Positions 25,901 through 34,183 of a stretch of 45,059 bases of DNA are shown here, piece after piece. The stretch is from positions 1-45,059 of the forward strand of contig JAEEIV010000064.1 of NCBI GenBank assembly GCA_016281555.1. The letters run 5' to 3'. Every line of letters begins with the position of its first letter. The stretch's first letter is position 1. The notes under the pieces are model-generated. The model saw only the letters and a program-made list of their open reading frames with translations, searched no databases and had not been told where the DNA came from. The translations under genes were made by a program, and so were the position numbers. This stretch comes from Lachnospiraceae bacterium (GTDB taxonomy: Bacteria; Bacillota; Clostridia; Lachnospirales; Lachnospiraceae).

Positions 25901-26517
25901 GCGAAGCCGACCGGATTGTCGTTTCCGCTGACGTCGAAGATCTTCACGCCTTCCTGCACGGTGAAATCGAAGTCCATGCCGTTCAGGGTGGCGCCCGTGT
26001 TCAGATGGATGACGTCGCCGTCGGTTCCGCTCACGAAATAGCCCTGATATTCGTAACCGCCGGTGAATTCCTCGATCCTCCGGATGCCGATGATGACGCC
26101 TTCTTCGTCAAACTCGAATCCCATGAGATCAAGCGCGTCGATCTGGTTCACGAGTTTCTTGTCCCGGACTCTCCGCTCGACGGTCCGCCCGTTCACGGCG
26201 AACTGGATGTGATAGAATCCGTCTTTCTCCGTGGTTCTCGAAGAAACGCCGGCCTCCGTCTGGCCTGCAAAGAGGACCCTGTCCACGTTCCAGAACAACC
26301 GGTCAACGAGGTTTCCCTCGTCGTCAGCCTCGGATCCGGTCTCCGGTTCCGTTTCGGAAGAGAATTCCGTATCCTCGGTCGGCGTCCCCGTCGGAGAAGC
26401 CGGTTCATTTCCTCTGAACAGGAAAAAAGCACCGACACCGAGTCCGATGAGCGCTGCCGCTCCGGCAATGATGCCGATGAGCAGACCTTTCTTTCTGTTC
26501 TTCCGCTCTTCCTTCAT
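19930..26517 (-). CDS. Giant membrane-anchored surface protein: four novel modules plus beta-helix
   Basis: The protein has 2195 residues from the ATG at 26517, which follows AAGGAGG by 8 nt; the frame is open for 104 more codons upstream but only inside the preceding gene. A basic N-terminus (KEERKNRKK) and one helix (about 11-34) predict an N-in, C-out signal anchor. A Thr/Glu/Pro linker covers about 37-68. Residues 75-740 are four tandem modules of about 165 residues, each opening with (F/Y)WNxxR. From about 741 onward are glycine-rich turns such as YGGTLIGG, VNGGEIRNG and GGNFYVNN, typical of right-handed parallel beta-helices. Two CPECG-like and HNHCICG insertions may bind metal. There is no LPXTG or SLH anchor. 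It is likely a surface adhesin or polysaccharide-binding protein co-expressed with the sugar genes; no catalytic site was recognised. Confidence 0.85.
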   Translation of the reverse strand: MKEERKNRKKGLLIGIIAGAAALIGLGVGAFFLFRGNEPASPTGTPTEDTEFSSETEPETGSEADDEGNLVDRLFWNVDRVLFAGQTEAGVSSRTTEKDGFYHIQFAVNGRTVERRVRDKKLVNQIDALDLMGFEFDEEGVIIGIRRIEEFTGGYEYQGYFVSGTDGDVIHLNTGATLNGMDFDFTVQEGVKIFDVSGNDNPVGFAIKTSDLKELDRVLAVKDKEGQIIAVFVTDRYEKTPVFWNVDRQWDDAIQASTRLPDAEGFYTFLMASNGEQIEVKTRSKTVADDIERQPAKVVSLKFDKDGYAIAFVDVYAGGWFASWYHITELSGSKIKAYKYIEGSDKGSSDEGVLAADYECYDVSGVGDFIGQKYDDLKVGDQIHCVKNLKGEVQYVFVVGRTVDSEIYWNMKREADGKTHTTLKKPDANGYYWFDLAVNGSVKRFKTNLKEVADEMDYAPARVYGLQVEGDTVTKFYPAINVTGGGPTASWYTVMEKKSATEYVTKKLSAASDKGRVTPIKLTADCKIYNVSDNELYDSHAGELLKELNVGDVVHCLTNLEGDVTYVMLITRAMQGEIYWNLNRQYDSKNKTTARKPDADGNYTFLMAVNGKQVTLKTKDKNLASQVDSYIAFCMCIEVSGDTIVRVGPTNTKFKTAGGVAASWYDVQSKNGNQFHAKKVIEGSDHGQERTLVMAANCEVYNVGSEYSVQGEKTDLRVGDRIHVLLNAEEQASIIYIVNRPGIQVKKTCPECGKEVTWVSYSGGFTDSSEVVNAAGQHVLHYFLEGDRSQSGQPGTLKNCEIHFDLNGHTLTGAKDNRTLTLFNENSTVRLFDLSSKKGGVLKSSNGKGKGTDSGTTEIGGAVWIRFGSGKLYVKDVTLDFSEMDQADTAGAVFIPSGAVAEFENVRIIPAKKAKSGAAIYSAGSLSLTDVTISGGTVTEGGTVVIEGGELSINGNTVIKDGKYAGGTDVNLFLASGMKIGTKSGITSGAGSIGITAASGGIFTEAGFEEYKDVFHSDEGAEITLTSRKELALLSGNLHMHSVGTLSDIQAETGEQAYFEPFNADKILSNRGAAFHMYLTEDTVLNGALYIPDTTLVLCLNGHTLKSGVSRVIQNNGTAKNCEITICDCSTGQTGKMTGGCSDQGGTIWVPTDLCPLTIYGGTFTNEKASTNFAGGAVINAEIVNLYEGTVKDGVLNYGSEVTDRVYSLGGGNIRATVLNMYGGVIEGGVLTIEKDQSETTSGSFQTTYGFGGNVYAGTLNLSGGEIKNGQLKLAEGLSPVKWCSGGNVFVNNLNMTGGEISGGVSATFAGNVHIAGTSTISGGVIKNGTAGQYGGNIALDQPSATLTITNAEILNGVSTASSGGNVRVKGTLVLGNGAVVKDGTAAVSAGNLLVESGTVTIGDGALIEGGQVDASGMEWKYGGSIAVVGNHVSSVVMNGGTIRGGNTNFGGSIYTCAATFTVNGGVIENGRSNQAGGHFFLDGGSTVTVNGGEIRNGTSGSVGGNFYVNNNTVLYVNGGKLYGGVMTGGDGSAPNVYVEAGGRLGVTGGTIVADESSTKNAIWMSSSATVSLENAKITRVWAQPGIAPFVKSGFYYTAPDASYLATGQGVKTLDTPETETDDGTNYSFCFEVLSDILIITHNHCICGDGLLTAGGHTHAETGWTSWKTLGTMPTVADCSDSVVHDAEGHYYFCLDNADSNGIVDLGTADWHPFGADGTGAGGKKLVICLNGLTVKSSAHRMVRMLSNSGADLTITDCKGTGTMKTVTEGTGGDQGAFLWLAADSGKFTLYNGTMDMSSRKVVFDGNGAFIDITGPCSFDMYGGTLIGGYYERNSGGSGVLLHLAGSQESNLYGGTLIGGQSDTRPGGAVFLRAGAKLNVYEDVVIRDGKSPFGGNIYTNGAVTLNLNGAVISGGTASNMGGNIFTEGGVVTMNGCTVKDGIAAGSGGNIRVEIGTLTINEDTLIENGSVPASGNEWKYGGNLAVSGNHTSTVIMNGGTIKGGQTNFGGSIYTCASTFTLNGGVIEGGTSNQAGGNFFLDGGSTVTVNGGEVRNGTAGSVGGNFYVNNNTVLKVSGGKLYGGVMTGGDGSVPNVYVEAGGTLNVTGGSIVCDETSASPRNAIWMSSSATVSLENACITRVWAQPGITPFVKSGYFYEAPDGSYLKSGSTRTGLDVPVTETIGGTKYTFGWEIKAN
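20084..20604 (-). repeat. Beta-helix internal duplication, copy B (C-terminal)
   Basis: This stretch encodes the terminal beta-helix segment and is clearly homologous at the DNA level to 21761-22275, roughly 80% identical by eye with one in-frame difference of two codons. Both copies encode KYGG, GGSIYTCA, GGSTVTVNGGE, NFYVNNNTVL, KLYGGVMTGGDGS and RVWAQPGI. Confidence 0.8.
21761..22275 (-). repeat. Beta-helix internal duplication, copy A
   Basis: Partner of 20084-20604, offset by about 1.68 kb. Each copy is followed by a similar ~50-residue segment ending in a TNYSF or TKYTF strand. In copy A a second CxC-containing module (HNHCICGDG) and another beta-helix follow; in copy B the protein ends. 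This is consistent with duplication of a whole helix plus cap unit. Confidence 0.8.
24298..26295 (-). repeat. Four tandem ~165-residue modules in the giant surface protein
   Basis: Modules cover protein residues 75-242, 243-407, 408-578 and 579-740. Shared landmarks in order: (F/Y)WNxxR; (E/D/N)GxYxFxxAVNG; a charged T-K/R strand; ASWY in modules 2-4; EGSDKG or ASDKG; a (E/D)CxxYxVS strand; DLKVGDxIHC-type strand; and (L/K)GxVxYVxxVxR at the end. The first module is the most diverged and lacks ASWY. The copies differ clearly in sequence, so the duplication is old. I do not recognise the domain. Confidence 0.8.
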
Positions 26518-26530
26518 CTTGTGATCCTCC

Positions 26531-28027
26531 TTACTTCGAAATCTGATCCAAGAGATCCAGCGTGCCTTCCACGAGATCCCTTCCGCCTTCCGGGCCGACT
26601 GCATTGCAGAAGATCGACGCGCTGTACCCGTTGTTTGCCTTGCCGCGCTCCGTCGGGAGATAGCCGTCTCCGCCGGACCCTTCCGCGGAAAGTTCCACGA
26701 TGAACGTCTGAATAAACGGGCTTCTCGCCTGGATCTGATGCATATAGTCAATATAGAGTTCAAAACAGTTCGTGGCGAACGCAACGTCGCCGATCCGGAC
26801 GATATGGACCACCGTATCGATCCGTTCACCCTCGCGTTCGTTTCTGCTTCTTTCGATCGCGCGCTCGTTCCGGTAAATGATCGTGTCGAGCTTTGACATC
26901 TGCACGCGGTACTCGGCTTCCGTCATCGACTTCGGATCCGGCAGCGACGCTTTGATGGCGTCAATGTTTTCCTGACACCATTCGGCTTCTTCCTTGGAAA
27001 CGGTCCGCTTCCGGACAGGGATCTCGGCACGGACGTGAAGCACAGGAGCGTCGTCGCGGATGTCTTTCACCGCCCACTGATACACTTCCTTCACCGCGCT
27101 CACGATCCGCTCGGCGATGTCCCTTCGCTCTCCGATCGCCTTCTTCAGATTGCTTTCCGGATCCTGAAAATACGGGACGAGCTGATAGTCGAGGCCGTAT
27201 TTCAGTCTCATCCTCCGTTGCTCCGCTTCTTTATAGTGCAGGATCCGCGGGGAAAGATCGCCCGCCGCCGCGCACTCAGGTAGCACGTAGACTTCCGGCC
27301 CGAATTCCTTCGCAATGTATTCCCGGACCTCCGCCCAGTAGTCCGCAGACAATTTCGTCTGCATTTCCGTGGTCTGGCTCGGACAGGGGACGTTTACCAC
27401 GATGCCGGTCAGACGGTCGCCGGTGTCAAACGTAAACAGAAGGTTGATGAAATGATCGGCGCCCGCCTCGTACCCGGCAAAATCCGGATGATTCGTGGGC
27501 CCGTACATGATCGCGTGGCCGTTCGGCGCGCCGGATAAGGGATTGGCCTTGCCCATGTCTTTGGAATAGAGAACGCGGCGGGAATGTCCGACCACGGCAT
27601 AGCCGTAACCGAAGGCGTAATGCGCCTCTTGTAACGATTCATACGCCTCGAACACGGCTTCCGCACCCATCGACGACGCATGCTCCCGGGTTTTCTCGGC
27701 GGGATAGACCTTGAATCCGTCCGGCGTCTCCTCGAGCCCGTCGAACATCTGCATGGCCGTGTGCGTGTGCGTGGCATTGTAGATGAGGGACGACTCCGGA
27801 ATCTCGGGATACTTTGCCCGCACCTTCTTCGTGATGAGCGACGTCAGTTCCTCATAGGGAAGCGTCAGATCCATGGAAATGAAGATGGCGAGGTCCTCCC
27901 GCTCCACGGCCATTGCCGTGATGTACAAGGGATCCATGATCCCCTCGCTGACCCTCATGTGGAACTGTCCCGGAATATTGCAGGGAACGTTCATCGAATA
28001 TTCTCTTCTGCCCCAACCGATCTTCAT
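26531..28027 (-). CDS. Neutral/alkaline ceramidase-like protein, cytoplasmic, CPSQ subtype
   Basis: The protein has 498 residues, no signal peptide, and opens MKIGWGRREYSMNVPC. The N-terminal domain resembles neutral/alkaline ceramidases: YITAMAVE, a YNATHTHTAMQ block (the THTH pair typical of the family's metal site) and NVPCPSQTTEMQ. In the lipoprotein paralogue downstream of this gene's promoter side, and in neutral ceramidases, the corresponding segment is NW-x-x-HPT with a zinc-binding His; here it reads CPSQ, so a ligand appears changed. The substrate is therefore uncertain and unlikely to be ceramide as such. It follows the lipoprotein gene by 28 nt and precedes the giant surface protein by 13 nt. 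Confidence 0.75.
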   Translation of the reverse strand: MKIGWGRREYSMNVPCNIPGQFHMRVSEGIMDPLYITAMAVEREDLAIFISMDLTLPYEELTSLITKKVRAKYPEIPESSLIYNATHTHTAMQMFDGLEETPDGFKVYPAEKTREHASSMGAEAVFEAYESLQEAHYAFGYGYAVVGHSRRVLYSKDMGKANPLSGAPNGHAIMYGPTNHPDFAGYEAGADHFINLLFTFDTGDRLTGIVVNVPCPSQTTEMQTKLSADYWAEVREYIAKEFGPEVYVLPECAAAGDLSPRILHYKEAEQRRMRLKYGLDYQLVPYFQDPESNLKKAIGERRDIAERIVSAVKEVYQWAVKDIRDDAPVLHVRAEIPVRKRTVSKEEAEWCQENIDAIKASLPDPKSMTEAEYRVQMSKLDTIIYRNERAIERSRNEREGERIDTVVHIVRIGDVAFATNCFELYIDYMHQIQARSPFIQTFIVELSAEGSGGDGYLPTERGKANNGYSASIFCNAVGPEGGRDLVEGTLDLLDQISK

Positions 28028-28055
28028 CTTTGCTCCTTTTGCTTCCGGTCAATGA

Positions 28056-29555
28056 TCACCTGAACAGGTCGTTCAGCAGTGAAACGAATTCAGATGCCAG
28101 AACTTCCCCCGTGCCCGGTTTGAACTTGCTCGTATCGGACTCATAGCAGCCGTATTCATAGCCGTACTGGGACGGCAGATAATCGTGCGTTTCGTTGGAA
28201 TAGCCGACGACCATCGTATACTTCGTCGGGGAACTCTCCCGGACGTAGTCGCCGTTCGTGTCAAACAGTTCGAGCGGCGCGTTGATGAACGCGAAATCGC
28301 CGATCCTGGTCGCGTGGATCTCGATCGAAAGCGTCCGTCCCATGCTCGTTCTCGAAACGATGGCGCCCGCGTGATACGGGCTTTCGATCCCGTATTCACT
28401 GCCACGCTGGTATACGTAGGCATAGTCGCTCGTTTCCTGCCAGTAATTGAAGAGTTCCTGCGCGACGGCCATCTTGTCGTCCCAGTCGTGATTCACGTCC
28501 CCGGTAAAGGTCGTTTCCACAGTTTGGATCGTTCCGGTCCTGATCTCGACCGACGGCGTTTCCTCCAGACTCTTTAAGATGAGGCCGGCCACTTCCTTCC
28601 CGTATTCCTTCACTTCGGAAGGCGGATTGAATTCTACTTCCGGGGAGAGCAGCGTTCTCGGATTCATGTTTCCGGCGTCACCCTGATAATAGACGAAGAG
28701 ATAGTCCGTTTTCTTTTCGATCTCATTCCGGATCGAGCCGACGAAGTCTGCGGAAACGTCCTGTTTCTTCAGTCCGCCCGTGATCGTCGGATGAGCCCTC
28801 CAGTTCGTGAGCAGAATGTCCTTGGCGTCTTCCCTGCCGATGACGAGGATCTGCATCTCGGAATTTGCCTCCGTCGTATGACGGTTGATCGTTCCTTTCG
28901 CAAGCGCCCCGTGGTTGTCGCCCACCGATTCGTCGAGGTCCGTGAAATAATGCCGGACGTAATTGTAGCCGGTGAGGTCCGCCGTACCGAAGGAAAACGT
29001 GGCCGGACGGAGGTCCGCGATCGCCGCCGCAGCCGCCTTGACGGCCGCATTCTGAAGTTTCGCGATATACTGATTCACCTTATCCATTCCGGTCTGGGAC
29101 TGGTCCACCGAGGAATGCGTATGCGTCGCGGTAACGAGAACGTGATCTCGTGGAACGCCCGTTTCCGCGGTGACCATCTCCTTCAGTTTCTTCGTTGCGT
29201 CTGCATTGCAGTTGATGAGGTCCTGCGAGAACCAGAGCAGCGTGTTTCCCTCTTCATCCAGAAAGGCAATGCAGGTCAGATACGTAAAATCAAGGAAGCC
29301 GTAGGAAAGACGCTTGTCCGTGTTTCCGAAGCCCGCGAGAGGCAGACCGTCGCCCGGGGTAATGTCTTCCCGCGCATAGCCGGCCTTGAAGACGCCATCC
29401 GTTTTCGGGGCATCCTGCGTTTCCGCGCTTCCACTTCCCGCGCTTCCGGTTTCCGGCTCCTGAGAACCGTTTTCCGGTCCTTTGCAGGATACCGCTGAGA
29501 AAAGAAAAGCAAGCGCGATCAGCCACAATATCGTTCGAGATACCGGGTGTTTCAT
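28056..29555 (-). CDS. Neutral ceramidase-like lipoprotein
   Basis: The 499-residue protein has an N-terminal lipoprotein signal (hydrophobic LIALAFLFSAVSC, Cys24 the likely lipidated residue) and a Gly/Ser/Glu linker, so it acts outside the cell, anchored to the membrane. The family features are AGYAREDITP, TATHTHSSVDQ, NWRAHPTITGG (zinc-type His retained) and YYQGDAGNMNPR. Ceramidases hydrolyse amide-linked fatty acids, but many bacterial relatives sit in sugar operons and have no proven substrate. RBS: GGAGATAATA before the ATG. It follows the kinase gene by 26 nt and is part of the AraC-flanked operon. Deacylation of a glycolipid or acylated glycan is a reasonable guess only. Confidence 0.8.
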   Translation of the reverse strand: MKHPVSRTILWLIALAFLFSAVSCKGPENGSQEPETGSAGSGSAETQDAPKTDGVFKAGYAREDITPGDGLPLAGFGNTDKRLSYGFLDFTYLTCIAFLDEEGNTLLWFSQDLINCNADATKKLKEMVTAETGVPRDHVLVTATHTHSSVDQSQTGMDKVNQYIAKLQNAAVKAAAAAIADLRPATFSFGTADLTGYNYVRHYFTDLDESVGDNHGALAKGTINRHTTEANSEMQILVIGREDAKDILLTNWRAHPTITGGLKKQDVSADFVGSIRNEIEKKTDYLFVYYQGDAGNMNPRTLLSPEVEFNPPSEVKEYGKEVAGLILKSLEETPSVEIRTGTIQTVETTFTGDVNHDWDDKMAVAQELFNYWQETSDYAYVYQRGSEYGIESPYHAGAIVSRTSMGRTLSIEIHATRIGDFAFINAPLELFDTNGDYVRESSPTKYTMVVGYSNETHDYLPSQYGYEYGCYESDTSKFKPGTGEVLASEFVSLLNDLFR

Positions 29556-29581
29556 TATTATCTCCTGTCTTTCGAATAAAG

Positions 29582-31234
29582 TTACAATACCTGAGGTTTC
29601 ATTTCGCGAAGCCTCATCATCACGTCATTTCCGCCTCTGCCGAAATAGTCGTGCAGGGTTTTATACTCTCCATACAGACGGTCATAGATCTTCCGATTTA
29701 CTTCGTCCGGACGGTACGTTCTGACGATTTTTGCGGACATGGCTGCTGCCGCGTCCGTAAGCGACGGATAGATGCCGGCTGCCGTCGCCGCGTAGATCGC
29801 GCTCCCGAGCGCCGTGGCTTCCGCCGCTCCGGAGACCGAGATCTCCTTCCCGGTCACGTCCGCATAGATCTGCATCAGCATTTCGTCCTTTTTCGCGATC
29901 CCCCCGGCCGCCGTGATCGAACGGACCGCAAGGCCATTCTCCTCAAACTGTTCCAGGATCATGCGCGTTCCGAAGGCAGTCGCCTCGATCCATGCCCGGT
30001 AGATCTCCTCCGGCTTCGTCTGCAGCGTCATGCCGAGGATCATTCCGGAAAGCTTTGCGTTCGAGAGAACGCTCCGGTTTCCGTTCAGCCAGTCAAGCGC
30101 AATGAGCCCGCTCTCCCCGGGAGAAAGGCGCATTGCCTTTTCCCGAAGCAGCTTATGGATGCCGATTCCCCGCGCCTTTGCATATTCCTCGTAGGATGCC
30201 GGGATGCCGTTATGCACGAACCAGTCGAAAATGTCGCCGGATGCCGCCTGCCCCGCTTCGTACGTGTATAGCCCGGGAACCACGCCGTCCTTCACGTAGC
30301 CGCTGATCCCGGGGACCGGGAAACACTGCCCGGAATGGATGAGATGACAGGCGGACGTGCCGAGGATCAGCGCCATACTGCCGGAAGAAACGATGTTGAC
30401 GGCCGGCATCGCCGTATGCGCGTCAATGACCGGAAGAGAAACTTTGATGCCGGCGGGAAGTCCCGTCAGAGCGCTGCCCTCTTCATTGATCGTGCCGGCG
30501 ATCTCGTCCATCCCCGAGATCCGGGGGAACAGTTTCGTCCCGACGATGCCGTCGAGCCGGACGTCGAGTTCTTTCATGAACTCATTGCCCGGATACCCCG
30601 TTTCGGCGTTCCAGAGTCCCTTATATCCCGCAAACACGGCGCTGTGGGTCTCTTTTCCGGTCAGAAGCCTCGAGATCCAGTCTCCCGCTTCTGTGAACCG
30701 GCAGGTCTTTTCATAAACTTCAGGCACATTCCGCAAAGTCTCCAGGATCTTCGGAAGCATCCATTCCGGAGACACGGCGCCGCCGTAGATCTGCAGCCAG
30801 GATTCGTTCCGTTCTTTTGCGAGACGGTTGATCTCGTCCGCCTCGGACTTCGCGCCGTGATGCTTCCAGAGTTTCACGTAGGCATGCGGTTCGTCCTTGA
30901 ATTCTGCCAGCTGACAGAGCGGTCTTCCTTCTTCGTCGACCGGCAGCATCGTGCAGGCAGTGAAATCCACACCGAGCCCGGCAATGCTTTCCCGGGAAAC
31001 GCCGGCCTCTTTCAGCACTTCCGGGATCGCCTGCAGCACCTTAAGATAATCCTCCGGGTCCTGCAATGCAAATTCAGGAGGCAGCGCCTTTCCGGAAGGA
31101 AGATACCTGTCCATCACGCCGTGGGGATACTCCACGGTCACGGAAGAAACCTCTCTCCCGTCGGCGGGATCAATGACGACGATCCGCCCTGACAGCGTCC
31201 CGAAATCGATTCCGATCACATACGGTCCGTTCAT
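29582..31234 (-). CDS. FGGY-family carbohydrate kinase, ribulokinase-like (AraB type)
   Basis: Cytoplasmic sugar kinase of 550 residues, the length of L-ribulokinase rather than of FucK (about 480). The N-terminal ATP/sugar motif IGIDFGTLSGRIVVID is the AraB signature. LGVDFTACTMLPVD, the catalytic-base region LPVIDAHTAMPAV, ILGTSACHLIHSG and the C-terminal TAAGGIAKKDEMLMQIYADV are also AraB-like. The start is the ATG at 31234 (MNGPYVIG) after AAAGGG; the frame upstream lies in fucI. Paired with FucI, its likely substrate is D-ribulose, giving D-ribulose-5-phosphate directly; L-fuculose or L-ribulose are alternatives. Confidence 0.88.
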   Translation of the reverse strand: MNGPYVIGIDFGTLSGRIVVIDPADGREVSSVTVEYPHGVMDRYLPSGKALPPEFALQDPEDYLKVLQAIPEVLKEAGVSRESIAGLGVDFTACTMLPVDEEGRPLCQLAEFKDEPHAYVKLWKHHGAKSEADEINRLAKERNESWLQIYGGAVSPEWMLPKILETLRNVPEVYEKTCRFTEAGDWISRLLTGKETHSAVFAGYKGLWNAETGYPGNEFMKELDVRLDGIVGTKLFPRISGMDEIAGTINEEGSALTGLPAGIKVSLPVIDAHTAMPAVNIVSSGSMALILGTSACHLIHSGQCFPVPGISGYVKDGVVPGLYTYEAGQAASGDIFDWFVHNGIPASYEEYAKARGIGIHKLLREKAMRLSPGESGLIALDWLNGNRSVLSNAKLSGMILGMTLQTKPEEIYRAWIEATAFGTRMILEQFEENGLAVRSITAAGGIAKKDEMLMQIYADVTGKEISVSGAAEATALGSAIYAATAAGIYPSLTDAAAAMSAKIVRTYRPDEVNRKIYDRLYGEYKTLHDYFGRGGNDVMMRLREMKPQVL

Positions 31235-31250
31235 GATCCGCCCTTTCCTG

Positions 31251-33053
31251 TCAATTCTTCTTAAACCGCGCGCCGAAAGCCTGACAGGCACGGTAATCCG
31301 CGCCTTCCGGATCCGATCCGAACACATTCCAGACTGCCGGACGGAAGATCTTTTCCGGCGAAACGTTGTGCATTGCGACCGGGATCCGCAGCATGGAGCA
31401 AAGCGTGATGAGGTCGGCGCCGATGTGCCCGTAGGAAATCGCGCCGTGGTTCGCGCCCCAGTGATTCATGACGTCGTAAGCCGTCTTGAAGGGGCTGCCC
31501 TCCCTGCCGTCGCACCGCGGTGCAAACCAGGTGCATGGCCAGGTATAATCCGTCCGTTTCCAGAGCACGTCCGTGACTTCGTCCGGAAGTTTTACCGTCC
31601 ATCCTTCCGCGATCTGCATCACCGGTCCGAGTCCTTTCACAATGTTCAGCCGGATCATCGTACAGGGCATTTCCTCATCGGTCACGAACCGGGAGGAAAA
31701 CCCGCCGCCGCGGAAGTAGCCGTTGTCGGCCGCGCACCAGGTGACCGCTTTCAGAATATCACTTTGCTCTTCCCCCGTCATTTCATAAAACGGCTTGACT
31801 GCGGGAAGACCGTTTTCGTCTTTTGCCTTTCCGGAAAACTCCAACGCGCCCGCGCCGGAATTAATGAGGTGGATGAAGCCGTCCGCTTCCTTCGCCTTTC
31901 CTTCGATCTCGTATCCCGCCGCCTTTTTCACGGCATCGCCGGACCAATAGGTCCTAACGTCCGCAAACAGTTCTGCGCGGTTCGTTAATTGCTTCATGAG
32001 CAGCATCGAAACGCCGTTTAACGTGTCGTTTTCAGTCGCCGTGACGAACGGTTCCCGGGCGCCGTTCCAGTCAAACCCGGTATTGCAGATCGCTTCCGCA
32101 AAATCGGTGTTCGGCAGGTAATCGGTCCATTGCCGCTGACCCTGGAAACCGGCCGCGATCGCATTGTGCCCGAGCGCCTCTTCCTCGTATCCTTCGGGAA
32201 GGCGGTCGTTTCCCGCCATCAGGTCCTGAATGATCATTGCGCATTTGACCGAGAACGCCCAGTCTTTTTCCTTCTCCTCCGGCGTCTTCCGGATGAAATC
32301 GGGATTCTTGTCGAATCCTTCCGGACAATTCTCTCTCACCCAGCGATAGGCTTTCTCGAATTCCTCGTGATCGTAAATGCCTTTTTCAATGCGGCGAAGC
32401 ACTTCCACCTCGTCGACCGATTCCACCCGCATTCCGAGGTAATCCTCGAAGAAATCGGGATCGATCACGGAACCGGCAATGCCCATGCAGGTCGAACCGA
32501 TCTGCAGGTAGGACTTGCCTTCCATCGTGACGGCCGCGATCGCCGCCCGGCCGAAACGAAGCAGTTTTTCTTTTACGTCTTCCGGGATCTCCCGCTCGTT
32601 CGCATCCTGCACGTCGTGTCCGTAGATTCCGAACGCCGGCAGGCCTTTCTGCGCATGGGCGGCGAGGACAGCAGCGAGATAGACCGCGCCGGGGCGCTCG
32701 GTGCCGTTGAACCCCCAGACCGCCTTGATCGTATGAGGATCCATATCCATCGTTTCCGAGCCGTAGCACCAGCAGGGCGTCACGGACAGCGTCACCGCCA
32801 CGTTTTCTTTCTGAAACCTGGCGGCGGCCTTGGCGGCCTCCTGAACGCGTCCGATCGAAGAATCGGCGATCACGACGCGGACCGGCGTGCCGTCCGTGTA
32901 TTTCAAATTCTCTTCAAACAGTTTCTTCGCCGCAAGCGCCATGCCGAGCGTCTGCTCTTCCAGCGATTCCCGGACTTTCAATGCGCCGCGTCTGGCGTCG
33001 ATGATGGGACGGATCCCGATGGCGGGATGCTCACCGATGAGTCTTGTTCTCAT
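31251..33053 (-). CDS. fucI: L-fucose/D-arabinose isomerase
   Basis: Mn2+-dependent ketol isomerase. FucI enzymes interconvert L-fucose and L-fuculose, and also D-arabinose and D-ribulose, which share stereochemistry. The 600-residue length matches the family. Motifs: [49 protein letters not shown], the metal-ligand regions DFAEAICN and [10 protein letters not shown], and the C-terminal [20 protein letters not shown] with the conserved His. No fuculose aldolase (FucA) is nearby, which argues against a classical fucose pathway and for the D-arabinose reaction. It lies 44 nt after the GH172 gene and 16 nt before the kinase. Confidence 0.93.
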   Translation of the reverse strand: MRTRLIGEHPAIGIRPIIDARRGALKVRESLEEQTLGMALAAKKLFEENLKYTDGTPVRVVIADSSIGRVQEAAKAAARFQKENVAVTLSVTPCWCYGSETMDMDPHTIKAVWGFNGTERPGAVYLAAVLAAHAQKGLPAFGIYGHDVQDANEREIPEDVKEKLLRFGRAAIAAVTMEGKSYLQIGSTCMGIAGSVIDPDFFEDYLGMRVESVDEVEVLRRIEKGIYDHEEFEKAYRWVRENCPEGFDKNPDFIRKTPEEKEKDWAFSVKCAMIIQDLMAGNDRLPEGYEEEALGHNAIAAGFQGQRQWTDYLPNTDFAEAICNTGFDWNGAREPFVTATENDTLNGVSMLLMKQLTNRAELFADVRTYWSGDAVKKAAGYEIEGKAKEADGFIHLINSGAGALEFSGKAKDENGLPAVKPFYEMTGEEQSDILKAVTWCAADNGYFRGGGFSSRFVTDEEMPCTMIRLNIVKGLGPVMQIAEGWTVKLPDEVTDVLWKRTDYTWPCTWFAPRCDGREGSPFKTAYDVMNHWGANHGAISYGHIGADLITLCSMLRIPVAMHNVSPEKIFRPAVWNVFGSDPEGADYRACQAFGARFKKN

Positions 33054-33097
33054 ATTTTTTTCTCCCTTTCGTAAGGTCTTTCTGACTTTTTTCCGTC

Positions 33098-34183
33098 TTA
33101 TACGATCTCCAGTTCGTCACGGCTGCCGAGTGTATGAAACGGCGCGACCGGAAGCGTCTGATACCAGAACGCGACCGAGGAAATGTCGCTCTGCTGCTTC
33201 AGATACCGGTGCTCGCTGTGCCAGCCGAGATCCTGGATCGTGACTTTCAAATCTTCTTCAAACCGGATCGGATCGGTAATATGCCAGCGGTACATTCCGA
33301 ACCTTAAGTTCGCGCTGTTGTGTCCGTCGGGACGGATGATCTCGTTCAGACCGCTGTACGGCGAGGAAAACGACGTATAGCCCTGTCCCGGCACGTCGAA
33401 ATCATAGGCGCCGCAGAAATAGTCTTCGGTCCCGGTGCCGCAGATCGTCGGATACTCCCGGTCCCCGTCCATGAAAAACTTGATCTCGCCTTCGCCCCAC
33501 CAGAAATTGTTATTGACCTGCCACGCAAGATAGGTACCGACGTACTGCCCTTTTCCCTTGACTCCGTCCAGGATGACGTGTTCCGCATTCTTCGTCGGAT
33601 TCGAGCGGCGGAACGAGGCGCAGAAATAGGCGCTGTCCTCCGGAACTTCGGCCTCGACGTAATCGATTTGATAATACACCGTGACCGGCTCCGGATTCCG
33701 GTTTTCCACCGTAAATAAGGCCCGCTTTCTGAACGGCATCGTCCAGTAGCAGTTGAAGCCGCGCGCCGGGTTCGAGCAGACGGCAAGGGAAGTCGTCGGC
33801 GCGTAATGGTTCCAGCCGTTCGCGAAGAAATCGCCGGCCGGCACCTCGACCGCGGGGTTTTCCATATCGTCCCAATAGATCCGCAGGATCAGATCCCGCC
33901 AGACGTCGTTCCCGTTCACGCGGCCGAACGTCATCCAGATGTGCTCCACCGCACCGCTTGTCCGGATGTCCGCCAATGTGAAGACCTTGCCCGGCTCCAT
34001 GACCGCGGACGGACTGATTTTCCATCCTTTTCCGAGATCCCGCGCCGAATAAGCGCCGGTCCCCTCGACCGCCTTGCCGCCTTTTCCTTTTTCTCCGGTC
34101 GGGTTCTCCATGGAGATCGACCGCGTTTTCGCATCGGAAAGTAAATGAAGGGTTTCCATCGAGTTGCTGAGTCCAGAAAACAT
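33098..34183 (-). CDS. GH172 (DUF2961) family glycoside hydrolase
   Basis: The 361-residue protein belongs to the DUF2961/GH172 family. Its members act on alpha-linked fructofuranosides and D-arabinofuranosides, substrates of similar shape. Visible family blocks: [56 protein letters not shown], the catalytic-site [14 protein letters not shown] and FRWHI-like [11 protein letters not shown]. The start is the ATG at 34183, which follows AAGGAGG by 6 nt. There is no signal peptide, so it works inside the cell on imported oligosaccharides. First gene of the operon, transcribed away from the AraC regulator. Confidence 0.87.
   Translation of the reverse strand: MFSGLSNSMETLHLLSDAKTRSISMENPTGEKGKGGKAVEGTGAYSARDLGKGWKISPSAVMEPGKVFTLADIRTSGAVEHIWMTFGRVNGNDVWRDLILRIYWDDMENPAVEVPAGDFFANGWNHYAPTTSLAVCSNPARGFNCYWTMPFRKRALFTVENRNPEPVTVYYQIDYVEAEVPEDSAYFCASFRRSNPTKNAEHVILDGVKGKGQYVGTYLAWQVNNNFWWGEGEIKFFMDGDREYPTICGTGTEDYFCGAYDFDVPGQGYTSFSSPYSGLNEIIRPDGHNSANLRFGMYRWHITDPIRFEEDLKVTIQDLGWHSEHRYLKQQSDISSVAFWYQTLPVAPFHTLGSRDELEIV

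Noticed and set aside
26518-26829. 104-codon N-terminal extension of the giant surface protein
   Set aside because: It lies wholly within the ceramidase-like gene in another frame, and a good RBS sits before the ATG at 26517, followed by a signal anchor.
31251-33053. Classical L-fucose pathway
   Set aside because: The isomerase fits, but the kinase is AraB-like in motif and length and there is no fuculose-phosphate aldolase or fucosidase in the locus.
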